This document shows, piece after piece, positions 46,060-61,600 of a stretch of 64,000 nt of DNA. Source of the DNA: Denticeps clupeoides (taxonomy: Eukaryota > Chordata > Actinopteri > Clupeiformes > Denticipitidae); assembly GCF_900700375.1 (NCBI RefSeq), contig NC_041707.1, positions 34,069,509 to 34,133,508 on the forward strand. Direction: 5' to 3'. Both the position numbers and the translations under genes were made by a program. Under the pieces are notes generated by a model. The model was given only the letters and a program-made list of their open reading frames with translations. It was not told the DNA's origin and made no database searches. Each line of letters opens with the position of its first letter. Position 1 is the stretch's first letter.

Positions 46060-49000
46060 TATGATGTGTGTGTATGTACAGTACAACGGTGGCCCCCTGA
46101 AGGACTGGAACAAAGTCACCCTGCGACGACTTTTCCTTTTCCGCTTGGACCGACTTGTCCCGGTGACACTTGTGGACAGCTGGGACGACTGAAAATAGCT
46201 TCGCAAAAACGAGCGAGAGGCGAGCAAGAGAGAGAGGGGGGGGGTTCCTAGTGGTGGCGGTTTTTGCCGAGATCCCAAGACAGCAATGCCAGCAGGCTTG
46301 TAGGGCCTGGCCGTATTCCGAGATTATTACCCAATAGCACAATTAGTCTGATTAATTATAGAAGATGACAGATACTCATAATGAATACAGGCCTACCGGG
46401 CGGCTTTATTGATAAATTATGGATTGAGTGACAGGTGTAGTGATCAGTTACGCTGGCCTGTGTCGTCACGGAACAAATATAGGAATTGTCTGTTAGTGAT
46501 GAAAGGGAAGTTAACATGCATTTTCTTTTAAACATATTTCATATATAAGGTATGTGTGTGAAATGTGTATATAAAGAGTATTGTATAGTCTTGAGGGTCA
46601 TCGCACAAAAGTCGACTGGTTCTATTTTAAGTCATTCTATTTTGGTCTCCCAGCTGTTATTTCTGTTGTTGAACACCTTCCTGAAGTTTTTCTCTCCAGT
46701 CCTTCCATAATTATACCTCATAATGACCGTGGCTCGTGGTCCTTTAAAGGTCCCTCTGCGAGATTATTTAACATTAATACGAATTCCCCTAGACTGTCTA
46801 TGGTCCATTGTGCATTGCCATTCAGAGAGCAGCAGCTTTTTTTTTCCCCCTTATGACATCATAAGGGGAAAAGTTACCTCCCATTTTTCATGCTTTGCCC
46901 ACCCAGAATAAGGGGATCACTAAATCCGATATAAAAGCAAAAAAAATAAATTAATGTCAGGGGATCTTTAAAACCAGGTTTAAATGAACTAGTGTTTGAT
47001 GTTGCACTATCGCATTGTTATTTGACGTCGATCCTTCTCTTCTTCCTTCCTCTGTCAGATCATCCAGTATCAGACGGTGCGTTACGACATATTGCCCCTG
47101 TCGTCTATCTCCAGAAACAGACTCAGTGAGTATCTCGCTCCTTCGCTCACATGCATGTGTCTTACACGCCAGCGTGAACGTTGCACGTGTTTAATTTTGC
47201 CCCCACTCATCCGATTCTGACCCACTCCTACCGACACAACGTCCCACTAGCACCTCAGTGTCGCTGCTGGTCAGCAGCAGCGGTCCTTTTGTCAGAACCT
47301 TTGGTGTGCATAATGTAAGGCATTATTGCAAATGTAAGGCAGCTGTTTCTAATGAAGGGGAGACTCATCAGGAGACTCCTCTGGTCTCGCTAACGTCCAA
47401 AGCGGGGTGAGCTGAGCGGCCCAGATGAAGGCGAAACCGGGTCCATGTTCCAGCCGATGGAGGACTGAATGGGCCATTGTTGTCCAGTGAGCGTTCACTG
47501 TTCCAGCAGAAACAAAGGCTACTTTGGTTTTTGTTGAGGCCTTAATGACTGTGGAGTGACTCCACATCATCAGCCCGCGTTGAAGAGAACGTCCGTGCTG
47601 AGTAGGCGCGTGTGTTGGCTCTTGCAGATGCTGTGAAGCGGAAAGTCTTGGTTCTGGATTTGGACGAGACGCTGATCCACTCGCATCACGACGGGGTTTT
47701 ACGACCCACGGTGCGACCGGGCACTCCTCCAGATTTTATCCTCAAGGTGAGAGCCTGACCGCCCACTCACCGCTAAGCACAGAAGAGCATGTCATTTTCA
47801 TACAAGTACCACTCCTGCCAGTTGTCACATCGGGGTGTGAAGTAGTTGTCTTTACCCCCGTTCCTTATTTGTCAATCTTGAATGTGGCTCAGCATAGAAA
47901 AAAGCCAACATTTATGTTTGTTCATTACTCTGATTACACATGAATCCCTCCTTCAGCGCGACTTTATTTCATATACTGTGGTTATTCAAAATTACAGGTT
48001 TACTTACACTTAAATGTTTTATTGTGTGTGTCAGAATGAGTCATACACACGTTGTATTCATATTTGTTTGATGACATATGGTAATAAATATGTCATGTAT
48101 TATAAATGTTTAATTACTAAGTAACAAGAGTTTTATTAGTGAGGTGCTAACTGTGCACATTGTCTTTGTGAGGACCAACAAAATGTCTCCACTTTTTCTG
48201 CCGTGATGTGTTTATCGCCTTGCGAGGACATTTGGACACCATTAAGACACACATACAAACAAGGTGTAGCACACAAAGATGTGTCATGTGTTTTCTTCTT
48301 CTTCTTCTCTGTTGTAGGTGGTCATTGACAAACACCCAGTCAGGTTCTTTGTACATAAAAGGCCACATGTAGACTTCTTCTTAGAAGTGGTGAGTGGAGC
48401 ACTGCAACTGTACGCTGCGACCATGGTCAGGCACGCAAATTTCTGAAATTGCACAATATGTATGAGTGGATGGGTGGACTATATGACTGATCCAATGCTG
48501 ATATAGTTTTGCAATATTTTACCCAGCCATACCGGCAATGATTAGTTGATGTGTTTTTATCCATATTTTAGAAACTTTTTTATGAGGTTTTCTGAGTGAA
48601 ATGTTTGGTTTGTGTCTCTTCTAGGTAAGCCAGTGGTATGAGCTGGTGGTCTTCACAGCCAGCATGGAGATCTATGGGTCTGCTGTCGCAGACAAACTAG
48701 ACAACAACAGAGGGATCCTGAAACGCAGATACTACAGACAGGTACGGGGAGGACTTTCACTTTCGCCTTTTACAGCTGTGTGTTCATTTCTGACTGTAGT
48801 GCTTGCAAATCTTTTCTATTGTTTGTCTATAAAATGACCAGTTACATTAAAGAACATGTACACTACCGAATGAGAACAAAATGATTTAAATGATTTTGTC
48901 TTAATATATGTTAATTAAAACTTGTCTTGTTGCTTTTATTCCCTCAACGCTTTACTCTTGCAACACCAGCACTGCACGCTGGATCTAGGTAGTTACGTAA

Positions 49001-50405
49001 AAGACCTGTCCGTCGTACACGCCGACCTGTCCAGTATAGTAATCTTGGACAACTCACCTGGGGCCTACCGAAGTCATCCAGGTAAAGCACACACACACAC
49101 ACACACAAGCTTGCGTTAATGTTTATCAGGCACCAGGGCCAACACTGAAAATATTTTTGACAGTGTCGTTAGTCGATAGCTCCTTGCGTAAAACAAGCTG
49201 TCACGATTTACCATTGACTTACAAACATGCCAGTATTTCCAGCCAAAAAACGCTACAAATGCAATTAAATGATGGATCACTTTATTCAACAAAAAGCAGT
49301 AAAACAATTATACAGATTTTCAGTCCGATCTAGTAGCAACAGACAAGTTATTGAAATACTTTGGTTATTTTCAGTAAACATAGAAACAATTTGCACGTTG
49401 TGTATTAATGTAAAGATTGTATACATGAAACAGGTTTAGTTGAAAAGTCTGTGTTAATTGTGTTGTTTTTTTTTATTATAATTTATTTATTCTCACCTTT
49501 TATCCCTTCCTTCCTCTCTGGCAGACAATGCAATACCAATTAAATCCTGGTTCAGTGACCCCAGTGACACAGCACTTCTGAACCTACTACCTATGCTGGA
49601 TGCGTTAAGGTGAGGCTGGGTAAGAGGGTGGAGTTCATTGTTCCAAACACACGCCCGAAAGCGACGGCACGGTCATGGCACGGCCGCCCACGTTTCAGTT
49701 TCACCAGGCGCCACGATGAACGATCGTTTAATCGTTTCATGAACAGAGTGACCCTGTGATTTATCTTACACAATTTTTTAAAGCTGCGTAGTTAACCACA
49801 CACACAGCAAAAAAAATTCAAAGTATAGTAATGTTTAATTTGGACCTTGCAGTACTAGTTCTGATTACTTTTTTTTTTACACTGAAGAATCGGAGCTATG
49901 AAATGATATGTGAAGTTATGTAGTAACATCATGTGGAATGTAACCGTCTGGCTTTCTGAGCTCCAGCAGGAATAAACACAGTACAAATGGAGTGTGCATT
50001 TTGATCTGAAAAAGGCTGGAATGCCTGTGTTTTATGTAAATTCACTCTGTCACAAGCACCGCGGTACATAAGGGGGGTCGTGTGGTATCAAGCTTCGTTA
50101 GCTAATGTGACTGTACGCTCCTAGAACTTATAATCAGGAAGGTCTGAAGGTCTGGGATGTACAAAGGTTAGAAATCAGCAGCATTTTCATTGATAAATAT
50201 TGGAATCTTTGATGAGCCAAGTTGTCTGGATGGTTTTCCCAAGTTGCAATGCAAGTTTCATCTCTTATTATTTACTTCCTTATTAATAAAGTTTTAATGC
50301 TGAGCTTCCTGTGTGCTTTTTTTTTTTTCTTTTTTTTTGGACAGGTTCACTGCTGATGTCAGGTCGGTCCTCAGTCGAAACCTCCATCAGCACCGCCTTT
50401 GGTGA
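44699..50405 (+). CDS. ctdnep1: CTD nuclear envelope phosphatase 1 (Dullard)
   Basis: CTDNEP1 is a membrane-anchored serine/threonine phosphatase of the nuclear envelope and ER. It dephosphorylates lipin with its partner CNEP1R1 and restrains BMP signalling. Eight exons in phase: 44699-44803, 47059-47125, 47628-47746, 48318-48389, 48625-48741, 48970-49081, 49525-49609, 50345-50405; 245 residues (human 244). Start context is GGCCACCATGC. A hydrophobic N-terminal segment ([16 protein letters not shown]) is the membrane anchor. The HAD/FCP1 catalytic motif [15 protein letters not shown] places the two Asp at residues 68 and 70. The end [13 protein letters not shown] is identical to the mammalian protein. 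It lies 3.6 kb upstream of gabarap on the same strand, a pairing also found in mammals. Two co-orthologues can exist in teleosts; which one this is was not resolved. Confidence 0.97.
46031..46060 (+). repeat. (GA)n microsatellite
   Basis: About 28 bp of GAGAGA in ctdnep1 intron 1. Confidence 0.8.
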
Positions 50406-51640
50406 TTGGCTGAGGGGGGGGTGTGTGGTTCCAGCCAGCCCCATCCTGCCCGGCTGCTGACTCATCCTCACTCTCACCCTTGCGCTGTAATGAACTGTCA
50501 CCTCTCCGAAACCCCAGGAGCTCATTGGCGGGGGACCAGGAAGGGGTCAATGCTGAACACGCAGACAGAAGTTGTGCGAGTGGGGATTAGAACCTGGAAA
50601 ACTTTTTTTCTTCTTCTTCTTCCGGTCTTTTTTTTTTTTTTTTTTTTAAATCTCTGTTTTTTGAAAATGGAGTCTAAGCCTTACAGTTGTCTGGATGCTG
50701 ACTTTCGTACAAGGAGTATGTTTGTTTACATGTGTGGAAGTACGCTAGCTTTTTTTTTTTTTTTTTTTTTTAAATCAGACAACACTGAACAGCAGAATCG
50801 AGACAAAAATGTGCTTTAATTCCATTCACCCCGCCCCCTCAGCCTCGGCCCCAAATTCTGTCTCCTTTCTCCTGTCTCTGGATGTGAATTAAAACGTGAG
50901 CAGATGCCAGATGAGAAGACTGCCTGGGGTGGCTACTTGGATGACGTACTCTGGCGCAATTTCCCTTTCGTAGAGAAAGTACGTCACACAAACATGTGAA
51001 GTTGAAAATCTGAACGGCTGTATATGTGGATGTAATTGTGTAATGAGCTAATTTCCTTAGATTACGATCCATTGTTTCTGCAACACGGGGATGACAGAAT
51101 TGCTCTGCTAAGGAAAGTGGACCGTGGACGTATCTGACGCCATGATTATCATTACTATTATTGTTGTTATTTTTATTGTTTTCAGCTCTTTGGTTCTTCT
51201 TCTCCTCTTCCTCCTCGAGGACGAACAGTGTTGACCTCAGAAAACCTTCCGGTGGGAAGACCTATGCTCTCTTCTCCCCACGGGGATCCATGATGACGTG
51301 ACTTGAATTTATAACTTGCACTTCGTTGAGTGAACTGCTGACTGAGCATCCCCTGATCTCGCCCTATTTTTTTTTTTGTTTTTTTTATTACAGAAGAAAA
51401 CCTTTTTCCCTCTGTACCTATCAGTATCATCCGGAAGCCATTTTGAAACCATATCGGTCCTGATGCTCAAGGCAGCTTCCTCAGGCTCAGTTCCTGGTTC
51501 TGTGCGTGATACTAATAATAAAAAAAAAAGTCAGTATCAAATACAGCCTTTGGTTCAATCAATACTTACAGAAAATTCAGAGCTACTGCCACTGAAATTC
51601 TGGCTGGTTTTCCTTTAAAAGTACGAAGCTGCCATGTCCT
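50406..51640 (+). other. ctdnep1 3' UTR and flank
   Basis: Contains several poly-T tracts (50621-50647, 50751-50772) and an AATAAA-like sequence near 51513 that could end the transcript. No other gene recognised. Confidence 0.4.
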
Positions 51641-51814
51641 GGTGCTGAGGACTATAATGCATGTATGGCCGGGGGGGACTAGGCCCTGAGGACTAGATAC
51701 TAAAGTATGGTATTATGGGGTAGCTCTGTGGTCCATGCTTGTGTGCGCTCTGCCACCTGGTGGAGAGATTCATGTAGACATGAGCGGAACTTGAATACAA
51801 CATAAGGTGCGTCA

Positions 51815-52885
51815 TTTTGTAATGTCGTGATAGTTCCTTATTCCAAAATGGATTAAATTCATTTTTCCCCTCAATTCTACACACAAGACCCCAAAATGAC
51901 AACGTAAGTGTTCAGTCTTTGCTCAATACTTTGTCAGTATCAATAGGATTCAAGTCTGGGCTCTAGCTGGGCCACTCAAGTACATTCACAGCGTTTTCCT
52001 GAAGCCACTCCTGTGATATCTTGGCTGAGGGCCGTTGTCCTGCAGAAATATGAACCGTCACCCCAGTATGAGTTCAAGAGCGCTCTGGAGCAGGTTTCTC
52101 TGTACGTTGCAGTAGTGATCCTCCCCTCTATCCTGACTAGTCTCCCTCTTCCTGCAGATGAAAAAGATCCCCACAGCATGATGCTTCACTGTAGGGATGC
52201 TATTGGTCTGGTGAAGAGCGGTGCCTGGTTTCCTCCAAACGTGACGCCTGACATTCATACCAAGAAGTTCAATCTTTGTCTCATCAGACTGAGTCCTTCA
52301 GGTGCCGTGTGCCTTTTACTAAGGAGTGACAGTCATACAGGCCTGATTGGTGGATTGGTTGCAGTGTTGGTGCAGAGTTGCACCTCAGGAGCTCTGACAC
52401 AGTGACCATCGGGTTCTCGGTCACCTGCCTGACTAAGGCCCTTCTGCCCTGATCGTTCAGTTTTGGTGGCCAGCCAGCTCTAGGAAGAGTCCTGGGGGTT
52501 TTGCACTTACAGATGATTGAGGCCACTGTGCTCATTGGGACTTTCAGAGTAGCAGAACATTTTCTAGAACCTCCAGATTTGTGCCTTGAGACAGTCCTGT
52601 CTCGGATGTCTACAGACAATTCCTTTGACTTCATGCTTGGTTTGTGCTCTGACATGAATTCTCAACTGTAGGACCTTAAATAGACAGGCATGTGTGTTTC
52701 CAAATCAGGTCCAATCAACTGCTTTTCCCACAGATGGACTCCACTTAAGCTGCAGAAACCTCAAGTAACCCCAACCTTCACGTTGTCATTACGGGGTGTT
52801 GCGTGCATAATTCTGAGGAAAAATGAATCCACTTTTGGAATAAGGCTGTAACATAATAAAATGTGGGGAAGGTGATGCGCTGTGA
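51815..52885 (-). mobile_element. Tc1-like DNA transposon relic
   Basis: Coding is on the minus strand. The transposase N-terminus at 52284-52655 reads MKSKELSVDIRDRTVSRHKS then LPRAGWPPKLNDQGRRALVR and VTENPMVTVSEL, the paired-type DNA-binding region of Tc1 elements. The remaining transposase sequence towards 51960 is recognisable at DNA level (for example CATGATGCTTCACTGTAGGG) but is interrupted by stops. The right end ATAATAAAATGTGGGGAAGG is the family's terminal sequence. Inactive. Confidence 0.82.
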
Positions 52886-53768
52886 ATTTCTTCTCTTGAA
52901 TCTGGTCATGTGGGTCAAGCAGCTAACAAATGAACTGGAAACAAAAGGTTTACAGTCCGGACTCCCTTATGCATTTGTCATTTGATTTTCTCATTCTAGG
53001 CAATAAAACCAGAACACACCGTCGTAATAAGACGTCACGATATTATTGGGGTGACGCAAGGCTTGAAGCATCTCCTGACCTGCCTTTGTTCCACGTGGAC
53101 CTTGATCAGTTCGCACCTGACCATTTTTCGGCTTCGTACAATAACGTGACAGGAACGTAAACCGTAAAACGCGCAGACGCTTTCCTCGTCAGCTTCCTCC
53201 GTATTTTTATATTCGGCTGTAATTCGAAGTACATTTTTATACATATGTAATTATTGCCAAACCACGGAAGTAGGAGCAGGTCAGTCATATGACTGCCGTG
53301 GCGCAGCCATTTCGTGATAACCTTCCGCGTGCTAGTCGAAAGGAAACAGTTCCTCAAGTACATCTTGAGTGGATTGTTAGGAAGATTTGTAACTGGGATA
53401 TATATTTATATATGTTTAATTTCAAGCGAGAGGTTTTTTTGCCACGTCCGTGCTTGGGTGTGTTTCATAAAAGGCAACGCGCGTCCCAGACCTGTGTTGA
53501 GTTTAGCATATTTCCTTTCGCTGTTTTTACGCAATTATATGGTTACTTTTAGTGTGAATTTGCGTATCCAAGGTTCGTGAATTCAACGAGAGTGATGTCC
53601 GGTAGTGTTTTTTTTCCCGATTAGCAAGGTTGCCATGTCCGCTTAATATAAGTACGAGCACCCATTTGGGAAGACATTAATGATAATTTCTCGCACGTAA
53701 CGATGTTTGGCCTTGATTGAAAATGCAACATAAAAAGTGAACACAATTATTGAGTGACTACTCAATGA

Positions 53769-55603
<1,835 letters not shown>

Positions 55604-56430
55604 CCCCCCCACCACCCCTATTCCTGATTCTCCTTGCCCCCCTTCCCGGTTTTAAAACATATATATATTATAAGCGCAGATCAGCAGCCCGGAGTTTTCA
55701 GAGTGGAGACATCAACCGCAGCGTTCTGGTCCTTCCACCGCTACCATCTCTTCTCTAGAACTCGCCCATTAGTCTGAGTTTTCTCCTTTTGCTCTGCACG
55801 CTCCCACCGTTTCGAGAGTAGGATCAGGTGCGCCTTTTAAAGCTCACAATGAAAGGAGGTGTGAGCAGTGAAAGACTGATCCTAGATCAGGTTTTAGTTC
55901 TATGTAATCTCTGCTGATCCACTACACAGAAATTACAAGGTAATTACAATGATAAATTAGGTAAAAAGAACCCGCTATATATTATATTAGTGCCGTCTGC
56001 TTATTTACCAGCACCAGAGACCCCTGGTTTCACCCCGGCTTGGTGATTAGGGCGACCAATCAGATGTTTTTTTTTTTTTTTTTCAGTGAGTGTCTGCTAG
56101 AGTTTTTTCTTTGCATGTCTGTTTGGCCGTAGGCATAAATAACCGCGGAAGAGTAAAATTCAGACTAAGTAGCCATTGAGCTTCACTTTCTGCTATGTTG
56201 TTATTATTATTATTATGAATATTGTTATTGTTTCTAGTGATTTTTGTTTTTGGGGAGGGGGGAAAGATGATTTATGAAGGTTTTGTTGAGCTCATCGCTA
56301 TGTTTCTTTTTTTTTTTTTTTAATTGTTATTCTTTTTAATTTGAACTCTGTGTGCTGCTGCATTACTGGTATCTTATGTACATGATCATATAAACCAGAC
56401 TTGGGGAAAAAAAAAAAAAAAAAAAAAATC
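55604..56430 (+). other. gabarap 3' UTR and flank
   Basis: Non-coding; contains poly-T (56069-56083, 56308-56321) and a 23-base poly-A tract at 56406-56428. A transcript end was not fixed. Confidence 0.4.
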
Positions 56431-58080
56431 TACTGTCTGCTTATCTTGTCTTGCTCGATGACTTTAATTCTGCACATGGGTATCGCAGCTCTTCTTTGGA
56501 CCGGCAATCTTCCTGGCTTTCATCAGGGCTCAGTTCCTCAGCCCGCTAATAATTAGCCTGGTCATTGTAAGTTATCCGAGGACGAAAGTGCAGAGTTCGT
56601 TTTTGCCCATTCTTCCACTTTTTCGAATGCGTGAGGTTGCTTAAGAACAACGACAGGAATTTGTCATTCTTTACTCTGCCGGTGTAGAAGCTGTGGTCCG
56701 CCGTGTTCATTATCGCTCAAATGCAGGCAGAGAACGCGCAAAATCGTGCACAAAAATCCACGTGTAGATTACATCGTTTGTGTAGCAGTACTGGAAATAC
56801 TTTAGGGTCCAGTAGATATGCATGTCACATTTAACAATGAGCCAAGGCAAATAAAAGCACGGAGACTTATCGAAATGTTTAATATGTAAGACGAGGCTGT
56901 AAACCGCTCCAGCTGTCCTGCTGCACTAGAACAGTAAAATACATCAGGTTCGTGTGAAGTCACGGCCAATGTGACATTTCGCTGCAGAGACTTGATGTTT
57001 GTAGGTAAGAAGACGAATGACGTTCTTGTGTTTGTGTGGTTAGAGTGGTGGTTACAATGCATCAGTAAAGATGCTGGTGTTGTGGAAAAGTTGAAAACAA
57101 CCGGAGTCAAAAAAGTGCAGCAAGCTTCTTTAACGCAGATCAAACGATCGTTCGTCCCACTATGGACCTTTTATACATAAAAATTCCACAGGCCCAACCT
57201 ACACTGGGTTGACCATTAATCGGCAAAATATTACCTTTATCGTATTTGGCACAGTAGTTATAGAAGCAATGACTGGTTATTAATTTAACTACAAGGCTAA
57301 ATATGGAATATATACATTTGTTATAAAGGTTATAGCAAAAAACAAATGTAATACAAAAAGGAAAAGGAAAGTACACAACAAACTATAATTTCAGCTTCTT
57401 AAAAGCTCCAGTCCAGCACATGGTGTTGGAAAAACTTTGGGGACTATTTTCTTGCTGGAGCTGAGCGCAGTGCTATGCCATACTTCCTCAGGATTTAAAT
57501 CAAACAAGATGTAGTGGTCAATATACGTCACACGTGCAAACATCCCTAAAGATCACTTTTTGCACTTTCGACTCATTTACGTGGGACTGTGAGAGGAAAC
57601 TAAACATGGCATGAAGCAGCAGCCATGTTGCCATCACAGTTGGCATATGCTTTATATAGATACTCTATACCAGTGGTTCCTAACCTGGGCTCCGTGACCC
57701 AGCCGTCAGATGCCATCTGCGCTGAGGTTACCAAAAATGGATTTGTAAATCTGGAAAATCCCAGGACTAATCAGAACTCTGTGTAATCCTGTAGACTCTA
57801 TAGCCTACAGTGTACAACAAAAATCTATTTTATTTTTTTGCAAATAAAAGTTTGCAATTAATCCCTTTATTCTTTTAATCTGTGTATGCAGGAAAGAATT
57901 AGGTTGGGGAACCACTGATCTATATGGTATAACATTTTTGTAGAGTTCATTAATCTATTTTACCAATTGGCAGACGCTCTTATTAAGTGCCGGTTATTTA
58001 AGTGCCTTGAATACATTTCGACAGTGGCTCGAAAAAATATACATCTAAAAAGTCTAAAAAGCATGCAGACAATTAAAAAA
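56431..58080. other. Intergenic
   Basis: No gene recognised. Contains the hAT MITE at 57671-57917. Short open frames here have no recognisable domains. Confidence 0.5.
57671..57917 (+). mobile_element. hAT-type MITE (Charlie-like ends)
   Basis: 247 bp with terminal inverted repeats CAGTGGTTCCTAACCT and AGGTTGGGGAACCACTG. It is flanked by an 8-bp near-duplication (CTCTATAC at 57663-57670, ATCTATAT at 57918-57925, 6 of 8 matching). No coding capacity. The ends match the CAGTGGTTCTCAACCT type of hAT elements. Confidence 0.8.
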
Positions 58081-58089
58081 ATTAATATT

Positions 58090-58282
58090 TCCATTTACAG
58101 CATTTATCAGACGCACTTATCCAGAGCGACTTACAATCAGTAGTTACAGGGACAGTCCTCCCCCTGGAGACAATTAGGCTTAAGTGTCTTGCTCAGGGAC
58201 ACAATGGTAGTAAGTGGGATTTGAACCTGGGTCTTCTGGTTCATAGGCGAGTGTGTTACTTACTAGGGTACGATCACCCAGG
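58090..58282 (-). repeat. SINE B copy
   Basis: Minus-strand SINE B (CATTTATCAGACGCACTTAT tail to GATCGTACCCTAGTAAGTAA head). Confidence 0.85.
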
Positions 58283-58690
58283 AAATATGAAGAAGAGATT
58301 CTGCTAACGGTAAATCAAGAGCTCCCAAAAAGAGCTCATCGTTTCAGGTTCATTCCACCACAAGTCTAGATGCACGTCATTCTTGAATCTTGTAGACATG
58401 GTGGGACCAGTCAGGAGGGTGGTGCAGGCCGGGAAGTGCTGGAGATGCTTTTGTAGACAAACGTCAGCGTTTTGATGATGGGATCATTTAAAAGGTGGAA
58501 CAGGTAGACCTGTGACTACCTGACTGGCTCTTGTGGTAAGAAATGGAGGAGTCTTCCCAATGTTGAGGAGTTGCCTCTGGTGCGCCGACAATAATGCAGG
58601 TTTCACAAAACAGACGGACCTTTAAGTTGGGAAAAGTGGGAATCGGAGCTAAATGTTGTGAAAGTTGTGACTTGAGAAAGACTGTGCAAT

Positions 58691-61600
58691 TCATCCCTGA
58701 AGTTGAAAGAGCTGGATATAGGGTCTGAGCTTGGATGTTACAACTTCATCGTTGCGAGGGAGTTTTTTCATGATCCACTGAGTGGCCTGTATGGACTTCT
58801 GAAAGCCCAAGGTCTCAACCATTAACTCCGCCAGCTGTGAGCATCCAGTGGCTTCTTCCAGTTTGCCTTTGGATATTGATTCAAGGTTCTTTGGAGGATT
58901 CCTCAAAAATGTCTTCAGTGTATTTATCTCATCCTTGCTCAGCTCTTTTAATATTTCAGTTAACGCAACAGTCCAGTCTTTTTCTGAGCGTGAAGTCCTC
59001 CCTGCAGAACGTATAATAAACATGTTAATCAATTAATCTCCAAGATAATGATATTAATTCTGCTTCCATGACTATAGTGTAATCCTTGTATTTATATTTA
59101 GGTTACATTTAGGTTAAAATGTAAAAATTGCCATGTAATTCTTCCACAAAGTTCTAAAAGAACTTACTTTGGTTCTCTGATTTTACTTGAGTGTCTGAGA
59201 ACAGAAATAAATATTAACATTATGGTTCATGTCATAGACAGAGGGACTGTAAAACAAAGCATGTAGGTGGAAGTACCACATTTTCCCTTGAGTATCACTC
59301 GGCGGCTCCATGTTAGAGTCTGTTTTTGTCGTTTCTGAATCCTCATACGCATCTCTGTTACTTCAATTGGAAAGAACATCTCAAATGCTGCATGATGGCT
59401 TTTATTGTATGAGGAATTGAAAATAAATTGCTGAAATAGAGACAAAAATGCTTGGCCAACTCTTAACTGCAGGCATAATTTAATATGCACATAAATATGT
59501 ATAAAAGCACAGGAAGTGAAAGTATTTCTTTTTTTTTACCAATGGCTGGACTGAATGTTGGTCCTTGCCTAGGTTAGAGGACAACCTGTATTTTGTGTCT
59601 TGATACAAAATGCAGTTGGAGCTGGTCTGGATGAACTGGTACTCCTTCTGCTGCTCTTTGACCTGTAGTGAAAATTAAATTGAATACATTAAATTATGAG
59701 AATGCAGGTAAAGGAGACGTGATTTTTTTTCCCTTATACCTCAGTTAGCGGCACATTTCGGGGCAGCAGGAAAACCCAGAGCCGTTGCTCATCGTCACTC
59801 ATGTCTGGCTCTAGGAAAAGGAGCACTTGACCGAGGGTACGACTGGCTTGGATTTTTTTGCGAACGATGCCATAATGGGAAAGATTCTGGACCCAAACAA
59901 TTACGTGAGTCCGAACACACATGATCGGTGTAAGGACCTCATGTTCTTTTTCTCTCAGATGGACCACGTCAAGCTCTCCCGCTGCATCAGCTGGTAAATG
60001 TGACAGAACGGCAGTTTATCGTGTTTTGTTAAATCCAGTCACTTAGGTGCACAATTACTTTAATCAAAGTGGCTCACCATCAGTCTCACAGTGGGGAAGG
60101 TAAAGCTGATATATTTCACCTTCAGTTGCCTTGATGTTGTACAATGGCCCTGCAGGCTGGTAGCAGGTTTTGGAGAAGATCCAGTGGTCTATAGAGTATC
60201 TGATGCATCCTTGGGTTCTGATAACAAAAACCAGCCCCGTTTCTCTGCACTGAAACCTTCCGCCAACAGGAGTCTGAAGTCTAGGAAACATACAATTGCA
60301 TGAAAAGTGAGAACTATGGGCTGTAACTAGCTAACTAATGTAATGCATCCCATGACACCATGACACCAAAACATGACAGTCATGTTTACCTGTAGGATAT
60401 CTTGTCATTCTGAACTTCAACTGTAGGGTCAAACTCAGTAATTTGTTCTTTTTCCTGGAACACATGATACTATAGTAAGGCCAGTCTGAGGAGCAGCAAG
60501 GGAGCATGATTATTACTTTGCCAAAAGTGATAGTGAAGTGACTGTCATTGTGAAATACTGCAGCACAGCATATGGTGCACACAACAAAATGTGTCCTAAG
60601 CTTTTTACCCTTCATCCTCGGGGAGCAGTGTGTGTGGGGACAGTATTTTGGCACCTCAGCAGTCACTTTTGCAGCTCGGCAACCACTATCATATACAAAT
60701 TGTCTCTGTGTCTTCATTCCATGTTTTGAGTCCCCTGACTACATAAAGGCCATTCTGAAACATGTCTAGGTGAAATGTAACAAACTGAGGCTAGTTGCTG
60801 AGATAGATGGCCACTACGCATCAAGAGCAAATCAGCTTTTGGTGATACATTTTCTTTATGTGCCTACAGCATTAGTGCAAAAGTAGTTTGAGGTAGTTCA
60901 AGTAGTTCAAACTACATACATATTTCTAATGTCATAGAAAAAAAGGGTGGGACAAAATATTTTACTGCAACCAGCCAGCAGGGGTGCTACACCTTTGGTT
61001 GCTTCACATTTGAAAGGTGCTGAATGTTACTGAATCCTAAATGTTAGTGAAATTACTGTTCTTGCTATAACTTGCTGTTATACTGACATTGTTATGAGAT
61101 CATGAGTTAAATACCTTGGGAAGAACTCGAGGGGATGTTTCAGGGCTGGAAGTGTTTTGTTTGTGTACTTTTTCACCACCAATGCACCACATTTCATAGT
61201 GTTTGTCAGTTATAAAGATGTCAACATTTCTGATCCAGTTGCTGAAAAGTCTGTGGAGAAGATGTGTGATCAGAATAAAAAAATCCTTGCAGTATCAGTC
61301 TAAAATAACATTTAAAAAATCCATCACATACCGTACTGTTTGTGTGCAACTCTTATTCAGTGCTTCGTGACATTTCTGGGCTCCGTGGTCTGTGATGTCA
61401 TTGTGGCTCAAACTTAAAGGAGAAAGAAAATCCGTAAAGACATATAATAAGCAACATACAATAGCAAATGTAAGAACACATCCAATAAATGATTTAACTA
61501 TGAGCAAAAGTTTTCCAAGATTTGTGTGATGCACAGTATGATTTACTCACTCAAGCACTTGTGCTTTGAACAAGTGTGGGAGCAGCAGATCCAGGTTCTC

